DNA from: Kappaphycus alvarezii
Taxonomy: Eukaryota > Rhodophyta > Florideophyceae > Gigartinales > Solieriaceae
Reading direction: 5' to 3'
Assembly: GCA_002205965.3 (NCBI GenBank)
Contig: NADL03000767.1
Location: 305,578-369,577, forward strand
Length of the DNA stretch: 64,000 nt
In this document: piece by piece, positions 12,701-24,789 of the stretch
Numbering within the stretch: the stretch's first letter is position 1
How the letters are laid out: each line of letters opens with the position of its first letter
Program-made: the position numbers and the translations under genes
The notes under the pieces: generated by a model
Told to the model about the DNA's origin: nothing
Seen by the model: the letters and a program-made list of their open reading frames with translations, nothing else
Databases searched by the model: none

Positions 12701-15700
12701 ATATTACAGCTCTCATGGAATTAAAAAAGGGATGGCTCCTTAAATATGCTCATTTTAAATGTCGATAATCCACCACAAGTAAGTACTGATATAGGCTGGG
12801 AGCATCCTGTCAACGTCGTATCTATGTTCGGTATCAGTCATCGATTATGATTTCATCTCTAGAACTTTATAGTACTTCACTTGGCACGGTAGCACGCGTA
12901 CTGCCGCTTTCTTCTGCACGAGAACACCCTATCGCACGGTAAAGCCTACTGCGAAGCACCTGACCTGCGTCGATGCCCGCGTTGTTGGTCGCTCGTGTTC
13001 CTGGGAACAGGTAGCAGACCTACACCTGCTAGCAGACCTACACCTGCTACTGAGAGCTTTGGTGTTGCTCTTTTATCGACATTAAAACTGTAAATCAAAT
13101 TATAGCATTAATGTACTACAGAAATTGAGTAGGGAGATTGTTTATATTAAAATACTTGCGCCCAAGCCATATTTCTGCACGCAGTCTATGAAACACTGTT
13201 TTACTAGTGAATCCATTTCCTTTCTTCATCTAATTTCAATTACAATATCACTTTTTAGTGATAATTACTGAATAAAAATGACCTTTTCAGGCTAATGTGA
13301 AGCTGATTTCCCATTTCAGCTTCTTCAGTCTCAGATTTTAATCAGAATTCATGGTCAATGAAGCACGTTTTGGACATTAAACTCGTTTGATTCGTACATA
13401 AAGCATTTATGATCAGTCTATAATTTTGGTTACTGAAAGAACTAAACATAAAAGGACGCGGAGAGTCGATGATAAATAAGCTTTCTGACTAGAAATTATA
13501 CTTCTTAGATTTGAAACGAGACCATACAGAACGTTTTAGCTTCTGGAAGCCTTGGATGGATTATAAATGAATGTATCGAAGGTTTAGAAGTATTAATGCA
13601 GTTTTAGCATGTTCCCGATGCCGGTAAATTGAAACCTGACAAAATTTAAAGGCGACTAACTTTTTTGAACGAAAAATGTTGTCCTTTAAGATCTAAATAT
13701 CGATGAATGAGCATTCTTGAACCATTTAAGAATATTTTCATCGCCGGGGGACATTACGGGGTTTTAAAAGATTATAAGAACTGATGCAGAGAACGCAAGG
13801 GTAAATAATTTTAGATATAGTTATTACCATATAGATGCAATAATTCTCCCATGGTATATTTATTGCTCATTAAAAAGAGCTATCCGACGGGTTTATAGAC
13901 TTTCCCAGCGCAAAACATTGAGAGAAAAATCTCAGTCAATGAAAAATGCGGCGTTTGTTAAGACAACTGAAGTTATTCTATAATGAAATGGTTTTGTAAT
14001 TTTTCAGTCATGTATACCTTATATTAAAAATTGAAGCGTAGGAAACGAATTAATTGAGATATTTGGCCATTTTACTCTACGAAAGCATAATATACTGCTT
14101 TTAAGACTCTGAAACTCATTTTCTCTCCGTGAAATATGCTGTTATGTTCTTCGGACACTCAACGAAAACTTCAAAAGTACTTACAGCCGTTTCAGATGAT
14201 AGTTAGATTAAAAGAAAAGGTATCGATAAAGCAGACATAATTATATTTTTCTTGCAGATCGGTTCAAAAAATGAAGCTCGTACAACTAGAAAACTGCGAT
14301 GATATCCATAAAAGCATTATGGAATGAACTATTGAAACTTTAGTTTCTTGAAAATTTATTCTCGCTAGAGCTCTTAGTAGATTCAATCATTAATCTTGCA
14401 CCATATTTAGAAATAACAGAATTACTGAAAAGGTGCACCACTCTAATTATTGTTCCTTAATAGTTACAACACAACCATTTGAGGTGAAATGACTGGAATG
14501 CTCAGAGTGAGGGCTAATTGTGGATCCAGGAATGGCGATTAATTCAGGGATATTAAGTTCATCGTCTGCTAACTAGTTATACGAATTCCTGTGGATTTCG
14601 TGATAATCCAGACCTTCATTTGTTCAACTACAACGAGATTTCAGATTTAAGAGTATTTTTCCTGAGAAATTGTGCGGAAAGTTAGGTGCATTCAATTTCG
14701 AAAATGATATTGCACAGCAAGGGTCCATTTTTTTGATTTCGTGGAACTCAAATTACATTCTGAGCTCCATCGATTTTAATTAGGTAGCTGCTAGCATCGT
14801 GATGGAAATTAGCACAATACTGGTGGCGTTAGGTCTGCTTCTGATAGGTACTAGTATTAAGTAAAAAACTGAACAATCTCTCTCACAATTTATCTCAATA
14901 ATAACTTTTGCGATGTTGAGAAAAATAGCTCCCCCCAAACTCTTAATCAGTAGCTGCTTGTAAGCTTCAAGGTACAGAAAAAGCTACTACACACAAAGAA
15001 GGTTCATCTTGCATCTTTTATATGCAAGAATATAATTCAAATTTGCAAATTTATTCCAAAACCCATCAAAGGAATTGCAAACTGACTTTCGATTCGCAGT
15101 CAAGCGATCAAAATTAATTTTGCATCTTCTGATGATAAAAATGACATAATAATGCATCTTACCTGCAAATCTTCTTCTCCACAAGTTGAAACATTGATTT
15201 TTATAACTTTCTTCTTAATTATAGCTACTACAGTAATTAAATTCATTTTTATTATTGGTTATATGATCTCAGGTTACTCTTGATACAGAAATATTCATCA
15301 TTTCAAGCGTAATCGTCACTTCCCGTCACTTTGGTACTTGAACAGCGCATACTCCAACGTCTGCTGGCGACCAAACCGTCACACCCATGCTTTTTATTAC
15401 TAAACCTGTTAATATACTCAAGGTTATGGATTACTCATCTCTTCTTTCGCGCTCTGATTAAGATTCACATTTCGTATCCTCTTCATGCTCTTGATCTTCT
15501 CCCATTACATTTTATGTGAAAATATTGGAGGAATTCATCAATATTTGGGTTTCTTTCACAATATTGAAATAATATTACTCCGCAAGTAAACGTTGCAAAA
15601 TTGGGTTAGGGGCTTCTCCAGTAGTGGGCACTAAGATGACAAAAATTAGAATTACCAGTGTGTCACCCTCCGTTTCGCGAAAAATTTCCTTTCCATAGGA

Positions 15701-17135
15701 AATATACTAGAATGTAATGTAATGTAATGAATTAATCATCACATAATAGATCTGTATTTTTCTAAGTTTATATAGGGCGCAGGTCTTAGCTCAACTGTTC
15801 CATAAATTTTTCTTGGATATCAGAATTTAAAAATCTTCGCATTTTATCAACCAATCTCTTTTGATAACTTCAAAGCTCTTTCAAAGCCCTAACGGAAAAA
15901 ATTGCATTTATTTTGGAATCCAATGGTGTGACAACCTCAAAGTCGAAAACAGCCGCCTTTATATTTCATAAATTTAGAGTCAAGGATATTGATAATTCTT
16001 GACACCATAAAGGAAACGTTCATTTTTCTGCTCTCTAGAGCATTGAAATATGGAATTTTCCAACAAATAACTTTGCCACAATTGAGTAATCGCAGACACA
16101 TAAATAATGATATGACACTGTAACCTTCTTTATGTTCCGTTTCCTAACCTAGATATATCAGAATGTTTTTACAGTGAAAAAGTGGGCCTCCTCAAATCAA
16201 CTTAATGATTGTGGCCTGAATCCGATGAGCTGACTTCGTAGCTTGATATATCTTTGCACGCAAGATGGACTAATAAAAAAAAAATTTGCGTTTGGGTTTA
16301 TTTGAAATTATTAAAAAACCTTCTGATTAGAAACCTAAAGAAAGAAACGTGGAAATAAATAGTTTCAACCAACGATACTAAATGATATTTTCCTGGTACC
16401 TGGTAAAACCTTCAAATAGCAAAAATTTGGTTCAGGTCCCAATTTGTTCAAATTTTCGAGGCGCTATAGGTGCTTTTGAAATTTTTTTATTATGCCGGAG
16501 TACCTAAGAATATATCAGTTAATCTCTGGCTTGCTTCCAAGAAGCTTCATTTTCATTCATATGCTTCTCATCACGAGGAGCCTTAATTAGCACTAGGAAT
16601 ATTCTTTATATTGGATAAAGCTGGATTAAAAAAATCCTTAAGGTATAAAAGGCTAACCATAAGAATATACCCGATTACAATCACATGTAGATTTCAATTT
16701 TACTTTCGATCAACGTCAGTTTGTAGCAAAATTTGATTTATACGAATTAAATCAGTGAAAAATTGCCGATAGAGATGCTTTGATTCTCTTTTGGAAACTT
16801 TTCAAATACAATTTTGACCTAAATAATAATATTGTAAGGCTGAAAATCAAATCTATAAGAAGTTTCTGAATAGATGTAATCAGGTCACATGGGACATGAA
16901 TTGGCCTTATTTCAAGTCCTCCTCGAAAAAAATGGGTACCGCTTCATAAGAGAAATCAAAGCCTAGAGAGAAAGTACTTCGCTGACAGTGATTCCGCGTT
17001 ACTTTTCAATTTTCTCCTGGCAATAATCCTGATGACGCTTGGCCAGGAAATGCAAGTACTGAACCTTACTCAACCAATCGTGGGTTGTTATTCCAAAACA
17101 GTAGAAGCAGCAAACAGTTTCATTACAAGAGCACA
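9740..17135. other. AT-rich gene desert
   Basis: About 7.4 kb of AT-rich DNA without any frame longer than 82 codons and with no recognisable protein, RNA gene or transposon. Short poly-A/T runs and a small (AATGT)n run near 15,713-15,729 are present. A GC-richer patch at about 12,880-13,060 carries a short direct repeat and is listed separately. Confidence 0.5.
13012..13047. repeat. 18-bp tandem duplication in a GC-richer patch
   Basis: TAGCAGACCTACACCTGC occurs twice back to back (13012-13029 and 13030-13047), followed by TACTGAG. It sits at the edge of the only GC-richer island (about 12,880-13,060) in the surrounding desert. The island could be a small insertion, but I see no terminal repeats. 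Confidence 0.6.
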
Positions 17136-17140
17136 TACAA

Positions 17141-18680
17141 TCACTCAAACGTAAGACCCAATGGGAGTCTGAATATATGAATATTCCTGCAGCTTCTGCA
17201 ACTCATTTCGAACACGCCTAATGTTCTGTAATATCTTTCGATGAGAGAGGGGCTGCTGGTAATTGTATTTACCATAGTAAGAGATTTCCTCTGCTCTTTT
17301 AGACTTGGAAGATTAGGATTCTTGTCGGCATCATCATCATCTGAAATAGCAAGTTCTTCTTCTAGATCCTCGGCCATGATATTGCCTACTATAGATGAAT
17401 CCGAAATTACTTCGATTACATCATTCTCTCTATAGGGACTCAGAAACTATTTGATTGCTAATCTTTCTTTGGCAATAGCTATCTTGGTAATTAAAGACTC
17501 AATTTAACAACACCAGAAACTTTCAGCAATAGATTAAAAGAGATAGAAGAGTGCAAATTATCATTCAATAATGCGGTGTGTTTCCAGCAGTTTGCGATTG
17601 ATGATTCCGAGATTGATTTCCAAACATTTCGCAGCATTCTCAGTAAGCTTATCCACCTTGTAAGGATTTTTGGCCTCAAATTCCACAAGATAGAGAGAAT
17701 AATCCATTTAAAACTTGCGAAACCCCTTTTCAGTTCAGAGATATTACCGGCATCACAAGGTTGTAGTTTGGATGTAGTATTTGGAGGCGGAAACTTAACT
17801 AGGACTAATAGCAAATGTGGTAAGGTATACTTAATACAGTGAGTCGAACAGATTTCAACCAGTGAAAGAAGATAATGCGCCAACTCAGCTTCGATAAAGA
17901 TGTTGAACCGTTTAACCAATTGAAGAATAAATCAGCTGTCATTCAAGCTTTTTTTTGTGATGATAGTCAAAGCTGAAATGCATTCCAGTTTTCTTTATGA
18001 TTTACCATTGTTTACTCGCATACCCGATCATCATGAGAGGGCACTTTCTAGTTACTTCTGCGCTACAACAAGCCAAGATATTAATCGAGTTTTCTCCTTC
18101 TTTCGGACAGCGAGTTGTATCGAAGAAATTGTTCAGTCAGGGGGCTGTAAAACAAGCCGAAATAATCTGCATTCCACAAGTTAGAAACCACGTAATCTAT
18201 GCCTAGTTCCTCAGATCATCCAGAACTATCGCAGCTCAATCATTGCATCAATTGTATTTGCCCACGGTTCGGCGAAATTTTAGATTCTATCGAGATTAAA
18301 ATCTACGAAGCCATCTGGTTTTAAGTTTAAGGCTCATTTTTTCCTCGTCTTCGAGGGACTCATTGGCGAGCTTTTGCAACTGTAGAGACTTGGAACGTAT
18401 CACATTTCCCGATATGCATATTTGCGGACTGTCATGACAACCAACCCAGCTAAATAGTGCCTGCTGAATAATTTGATTAGCTCCATTTCGGTCACGCTTA
18501 TGTACTCCCAACCGATGCTGCACTCGTTTTCATTCTAAAATTTTCAATATTCTAGAGGTTTTCGACTAGTTTGGGTTTATTTAATCTTAAAATTCTTCAA
18601 TGTCCATTTTGCGAGCGATTAAAATCTCCATCGGAGCGCTTTTCCTTATACATCTGACAAATGAGGTGTCTTTGCTTTTC
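17141..18680 (-). pseudogene. pogo/Tigger-type DDE transposase relic
   Basis: On the minus strand, in order, there is an N-terminal segment like the pogo helix-turn-helix (KQRHLICQMYKEK, about 18,670). Next comes a CENP-B-type second helix-turn-helix ending LKLKTRWLRRF (18,296-18,523), with the typical ISGNVIRSK. The DDE domain follows: NADYFGLFY near 18,160 (first Asp), KKA*MTADLFFNWL near 17,950, then PPNTTSKLQPCDAG near 17,750 (third Asp) and WKSISESSIANCWKHTALL near 17,570. An acidic tail (DDDDADKN, 17,141-17,377) fits the C-terminus of such proteins. This family cuts and pastes DNA at TA sites. Many stops and frameshifts break the gene, so it is long dead. I could not find matching terminal inverted repeats. 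Confidence 0.8.
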
Positions 18681-18818
18681 AGTGAGCATAAGGAGAATGG
18701 AAGAGATGATGCGAAAAGAGTTCCTGTACAGATAATGGAGTATGTTGAAGCTATTTTTTTGCTTCCTGTTTGCAAAATATATCTTAGGAAGCCATAAGCT
18801 GCTTTACGCATAAACCCC

Positions 18819-18877
18819 TAACAGTTACGGTGATTTTTGTTAGAAATGTTAGGTATAAATCACCGTATTGACTGTTA
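18819..18877. repeat. Imperfect inverted repeat (hairpin)
   Basis: TAACAGTTACGGTGATTT at 18,819-18,836 is followed after about 20 bases by AAATCACCGTATTGACTGTTA, its near reverse complement. It lies 140-200 bp beyond the 5' end of the pogo relic. It might be a folded-back remnant of that transposon's terminus, but no partner was found at the other end. Confidence 0.4.
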
Positions 18878-18879
18878 AC

Positions 18880-21800
18880 TGAAGGGAAGTTTTAAGCTGT
18901 GCACTCCTAGACGTCACTGTACTTTTTGTGTGGCCTGTGCTTCTTGGAGACAAGATCTTTTTGCTCAGACTACTATGTAGATAATTTCTCCGCTAACTTT
19001 TCATTCTCTTGTCACGAGTTCAGCTGGCCTCAGTTCAAATGACTTCTGTTTGATATTATTTATGTGAAAGGTGTTAAACCCCATATCACAATCCACAACG
19101 TGACATGAACAGGAGTTCTCCACAGATAAGTTCTGTATAGTTCTATTACCAACATATAATACTGAAGAAGTTCGTATCCGATACGTAATGCTTCATAGAT
19201 CAACAAGCATGGAATCCCCAAAAATTTGATTAAAAATAGCTCAGGATTTCTCGGTCATGCATAGATATGAGCTAAATCACGTACATGTTTATATATTTCG
19301 TAAATAGCCAATTGTACTCGATTTGAATGTCGGTGGACGAAAAATGCATGCGTCTTACCCAGGATATGTACTTAATCCGTATGAAAATATCGCGGAAATT
19401 TTGTAATATTAACTCATATCTCTTATAATTTGCTTTGAAGTTTTTTGCTTCTACTGTAAAATTACCTTTCTATCACCTTAATGTCTACAAAAAAAATCTT
19501 ATTACCTTACAGAGAATAATTTAACACATTAAAAATACTAAGGAGAAAAAGAATTAGAAAAAAGGATTGTTTACATTAGAGATATATCAAAAATTCCGAA
19601 TTTAATTTTGAAGTAGCTTTTTATGAACAGTACTCAGTATTGGACAAACCATTCTCATGTTATGTGATAAGAAGAGAAGGCTATTGGTCCTAACGTTCTC
19701 AACCAAACTGAGTAAAGATAAGAATCATTAATTTAATGGTGGGAACCATCGATTATTCGATGATGGGTCGCTCCGCACTTCTCATTGCTCTAAATATTTC
19801 CACAGAAACGATATTTGTATCAAGCGTATAATTTTAGCTTTCAATATTGGGGCCAAAAAGCTATTTAAAAGACATACTTTATTAGATACGATAACTTAAG
19901 GAGTTTTATTACACTATATTTTAAAAAAGGCAAACTTTATCTCTTTTGCAACGGACTCACCGTCCTTTTCCAATTAATTTAGGAATACGTAATTGGATAG
20001 GATGGAATTATATGACCCCTTGAACTACGAGAAATGATTTTCTCAGTATGCGTAACGTGAATAACGTTGTGTTAACATTGACAATTTTATGATATTTGTT
20101 ATTGCAGTCGTGTTTACGTGTATTGTAAAGCACAATATCTGCTCTGTAAGGCCGTCTTCTAATAGTGCCTAAGGCAATGGACAGGAATGCAGTGGGACCC
20201 TGTTTCTCTTTAACCCATGTGAGGGGCACAGCTCAGTGCCTAAAAGGCGTTTGTGGTAGAGACTTCGGAAGTCGGAGCAAGGAAAAAAATTGTCTGAAGC
20301 ACGTGGAACCAAGGGCAGGGAAAGTACATTTGAACGTAAAGATAAGAAACGCGAAGGCAATACTTCATAGACTGCAAGCGATTTACCTATTATTTAAAAA
20401 TGATAGGCAAGACAGCCTTTACTTAGCGTTAACAAAAGATCATCTGTTCTCAGAAAGTATAAATTTCTCCAATTCCAATAATTATCAACACCTGAGAGAA
20501 GTTACAGGAGTACGTGACCATTCCAGTGCACCTAGCTATCAGAAAACAAGCGCAGTGGAATTATTATAAAAATATGTGATGGAAACCACAGTTATGGAAT
20601 TGATATGAAGTACATATTTACTATAGGAACTTATCAAAGCCAACTGGCTAGGTAAGTCACTAACAAATCTTTTTATCTCATCAGGAGAACTGTTCTCCCT
20701 GCCCATATCTATCACAATATTATCAGTACTTTGAGTATAAATTACTGCACAAGGCAGGATTAAGGACCCTTCCTGCCCTCATATATCTGCATCATGGTCA
20801 TAAATGGTTTTTTTAGATAAAGCAGGTATCGCGATCAGGCAACCGTGCCAAGATTTACTCTATTTACACGGATCTCGATCCATATATTGCAGTAGAAAAT
20901 CTTATGCTGGCAGTAGCAAATGTTAGCCAAAAAGTTCAAATGTCAAGCCAGCAAGCAGCATGCAGCAAGATCCCCCACGTTACAGGAACAACAAAAAGAC
21001 AAGAAAAAATTGAACAAACAGTAGAGAGGCCGGTGGAGCAATTCTGCCAATAATGCGATTAAAGATGAAGTATAGGCGATGCTGAAGGAATAAGTGTTGC
21101 TCCAGAAGACTCAAAAAAATAGGGGCTATAGGTCAATGCAGCTTCACTCGATCACTCTATGAATACAGAACATCTGCGCTCTTTATCCTCAGTATTGTCG
21201 CTCCAGTTTATCATCTTTTCACTTTAGATAAATCAGTAAAACTTATTTTAGCGACCATAAAAAGGAATGTATAAACATTACTTAAAAGAAAAGATAATTC
21301 GTGTCTCCGAAGAGTTATATATAAAGTTCAAATAGGCCACTAAGTATAAAAATTATTACAATTTTAGCTGATTAACATCCGGGCTCATTTAATACACAAA
21401 TATGATATATGAAGGCAATTATCCTTAAAAAATATTTGTCTTCCTTGCAGAAAAAATAAAATGTATACAAGAATATCCAGTTTATTTGTTACAAGAATGT
21501 TTCATAATTAGTCACGGTAATAATTGTTACGCATTGTTCCTATTCAAGTCGTTTAGCTCTATCTCAACACAGTTGCGATATCGAATCATACCCCGATGAT
21601 TGTTTTCTGATATATGATTTTTCCCACCCTCTTCGTAGCTGTACAGAATGTAAGCAGGTGCTAAGGAGCGTCAAATACAAATATCGGTGGCAGTGTGTTA
21701 AAATAAATCTGCTGAATTCCCAGATGTCTAGGTATTGCAAAACGCAAGTTGGCCAGACCCTGGCTTCAGAAGTGCATTTGCTTTATTCCATCGGTATCGC

Positions 21801-24785
21801 TCTGGTCACTGAGTAAAAGTAAGCGGCTATATTTTACGCCTAATAGAAAATTTGAAGCAGTTTATTGGCCCAATCCGCTAGCTACCGAGAGCACTTTAAT
21901 TCTTTAGATTTTAGTTCTTATACCAAGTTCCAATTGTCTCTCCATTTTGGAAAATAAAGAAAACCTCTTATTCTGAACTCGATGATAAAAGAGACTAATT
22001 GCTTCACAAAGTTCCTGTGCGAACGGTGATCAGTGCGAAGAAACCCACCAAAGCCATGTCCGAGATGACGGAATCACCGAGAAGACCGAGTATTCCAAAC
22101 ATCAGCATTAAGCGATCAAACTTATCGTTGGTACGTTGAACGATTAAGGTCTGCATATTGTCCAGAAAGCAATTTTTAATCCTAAGAAGTTGATAAATAA
22201 GCCCAAAGAGCTCTACTACTGGAAGTAAACTGCATACGAGATATCTTAAATTTCTCAGATGATCTCGATGAGGTATAAGACCTTAAAGGAATATCATAGC
22301 GGCCACATAGACCGCATTTTATGCCTACTTAACTGAATAAAAGCAATTAAAATTGCCTCAGATTACTCACTGTTCATCGATAATATTTATTTCGACCATT
22401 GAGGTCCCCCAGCAGCTGCAGGTAGCTGAGGCTATCAAGGTACTGGTCAATAAGAGCATCAAGTAGAGAGAGGTGAAAGAGTGATTCTTTAAAGAAGGCA
22501 ATTTAATTCGGATAGATAACTGACTTTGTGACCGAATTTTTCCGGCAACGCCACCCAAAGAGCAACCCAACCATTTTGCACAATATGCCCTGAGGAGAAC
22601 TTGGACACTGATGCTATTTTTCCTCACCACAAACAAAACGAAAACGAACTTGAATTTCTCTAGAGACGTCACCGAGAAATTGACTAGAATTTGGTGCTCA
22701 CGCACAGAAGAAAGTATGAGAATAAAAGGCACCGGATATTCTGTAATGGTCCATTTTATTACTACAAAGACTCGGAGACCGAAAAAACGCATGAGGCTTC
22801 ACATTGAACGCACAAAAATGGCGACCAAAAGGCCCCGCGTCATAATGAATACTAAATGCTAACAGAAGGTCAATCTAGTCAATTAGTAGACTGTAACGTC
22901 CAAAGTGAATGTCGCCTGCACATTCAAGTTGAAAAAAGCAGATGATGCCAAGAAAAATGATTGTCCGAGTCCCTTGTTGTCTTATATTTATCCACAATCG
23001 TGTCCTCAATTCCGTCGCCAGTTAGCGAAATTATCGGGGCATTTTTTTTCCAGCCATTCATTTTTTTTCTTCTAGCCTTTCAAAGCAACAATCATAGCAC
23101 TTTGGACTAATTTTTATTCTCATTCAGGCCAATCACAAAAAGTTTGGCTGATTTATATCGCCGATAAAGAAAACGACGAAAAATCAAGAAAATATTCAAG
23201 TAAGACAAGTTTCTGTGCCCAATATTCGCGATTTATCTTTAAGATTAAGCCAGAGTCGACCGGAGTAGGATGAATATATGGTTTCTCGTCGAATGAGTAG
23301 CACATGATCGATAATATAGAAGAAAAATGCACCTTTAAATACGGGAAGATCTCAAAAGGACGAGAAAAAAATTGAGAACCTCTAGAACCTCTCATGTACA
23401 ACCGGTGAACAATCAAGGTGGTATGCAATAATATCACCTCCGGTATTCTCCTCCACTTGAACCGCTTCAACCTTGAATTCGAAATTTGGGCAAAGGGGAA
23501 GAAAAGAAATATATCAAGAATTAGTGGCCAAATATAGCGGTATAGTAGTCATTCACTTCAATAGTAGGGGAGGATTGAGACTTTTTTAGTCAACTTTCAT
23601 CGTTACTTAGTGAGTATTATTGGAGAACAGTAAATACCTCATTTTTCGTACTTTAGGGTCTACAGCTGATGCGTAAGGTGAACTTTTGAATTTCATCCGC
23701 TCATTTGAGCGGCAAAACAGCATTCTGGTCAAGTATTTCCACTGATGATATCAAAACATTAAGTCTTGCTATGCATGGTCTAGAGAAAAATTTGTCAAAT
23801 TGCATAGCTCTACGCCGTAAAGTACACATTTTAAATTTCCAGTAGTTAAATCCTATCGCTAGCGTGGATCTTTCTGCTACAAGCGAATCATACGTTCAAA
23901 TACTGTAAATACTTTCAGACATGTGTGCCAGTGCTAGAGTACAGTTCTCAACTAAACGAATAAGAAATCAAGTTACGAGTTCGTCACTGACAGGGTGCAC
24001 ATCCTTCCGTCTTTGGAAAATGTTGATAGGGAAAATATAATTTCTGTCAATTCCTGTTTTCTTCATCCCGAGTGCAATTCTGGACATATTAATTTTAAAA
24101 CAAATATTGCTACATATTCTTTCGAAAAAGAAATCATAAAGGTCTTTTTCTTTTATGGATCGAAATACATTGTAAAGCTCTACTCTATGTTTTCATTTTG
24201 AATTTTTTTCCTTCTCATTCGAACTCAAACCTTTCGAGCTGTTATCTGTCTCGCCCTTAAAAATCATTTCCAATATTTTGAACCACATTTTTATTTTGTC
24301 CCAGAATTCATGCCAACTCAAAGCCACAGCATTGTCTCCCAAAACTTTTTCGCTCGACCAAGGCCCCGAAAATTATCGAATACATGTCAGTGTTTAAAGT
24401 TACATGGAAACTTCGTTGAAGCATCACTCATACCATCAGCAAATTCATCAGCTCAGCCACACACACGCGGCCTATTCTTCTATTTTCGTGAAACATCTCC
24501 GCCCGCCCCTCACATCTAATAATCAACCAATGCCCCTCATCGCATCATCAGCCTAGCTTTCATGGCTAATATGCAGCAGACCACCACAAATATCTCGGGA
24601 GGATGTACCAGGGACTTATCTGTGAGTGATTTCGCCACTTTTTTTATGGGGAAGGTGGAATTGATGAAGGAGACCGAGGTGGGAATGGGGGAATCCGAAG
24701 ATGAGGAGAGGAGTAATTGGACTAGTAGGAGCAATTGGTGTGAAATAATGTGTACTTGCTGTCGGGAAGGTAGAAAATAGTCGTC
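18880..24785. other. AT-rich stretch without recognisable genes
   Basis: Mostly AT-rich DNA. The longest frames are 134 codons at 20,165-20,569 (+), 141 codons at 22,367-22,792 (-) and 105 codons at 23,153-23,470 (-). None shows a known motif, convincing codon structure or a second supporting exon. The 20,165 frame is the most plausible hypothetical protein, with mixed composition and a basic middle, but I would not call it a gene. No tRNA or transposon was seen. Confidence 0.45.
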
Positions 24786-24789
24786 GTCA

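Noticed and set aside
18819-18877. Rho-independent terminator
   Set aside because: The window is eukaryotic and the hairpin is imperfect with a long loop; it is more likely a repeat relic.
20165-20569. 134-codon plus frame as a host gene
   Set aside because: No motif, no flanking exon and no promoter signal; a frame of this length is not rare in 15 kb of non-coding DNA.
22367-22862. Opposed frames of 141 and 83 codons
   Set aside because: They overlap on opposite strands, have no recognisable domain and biased composition; neither is convincing.
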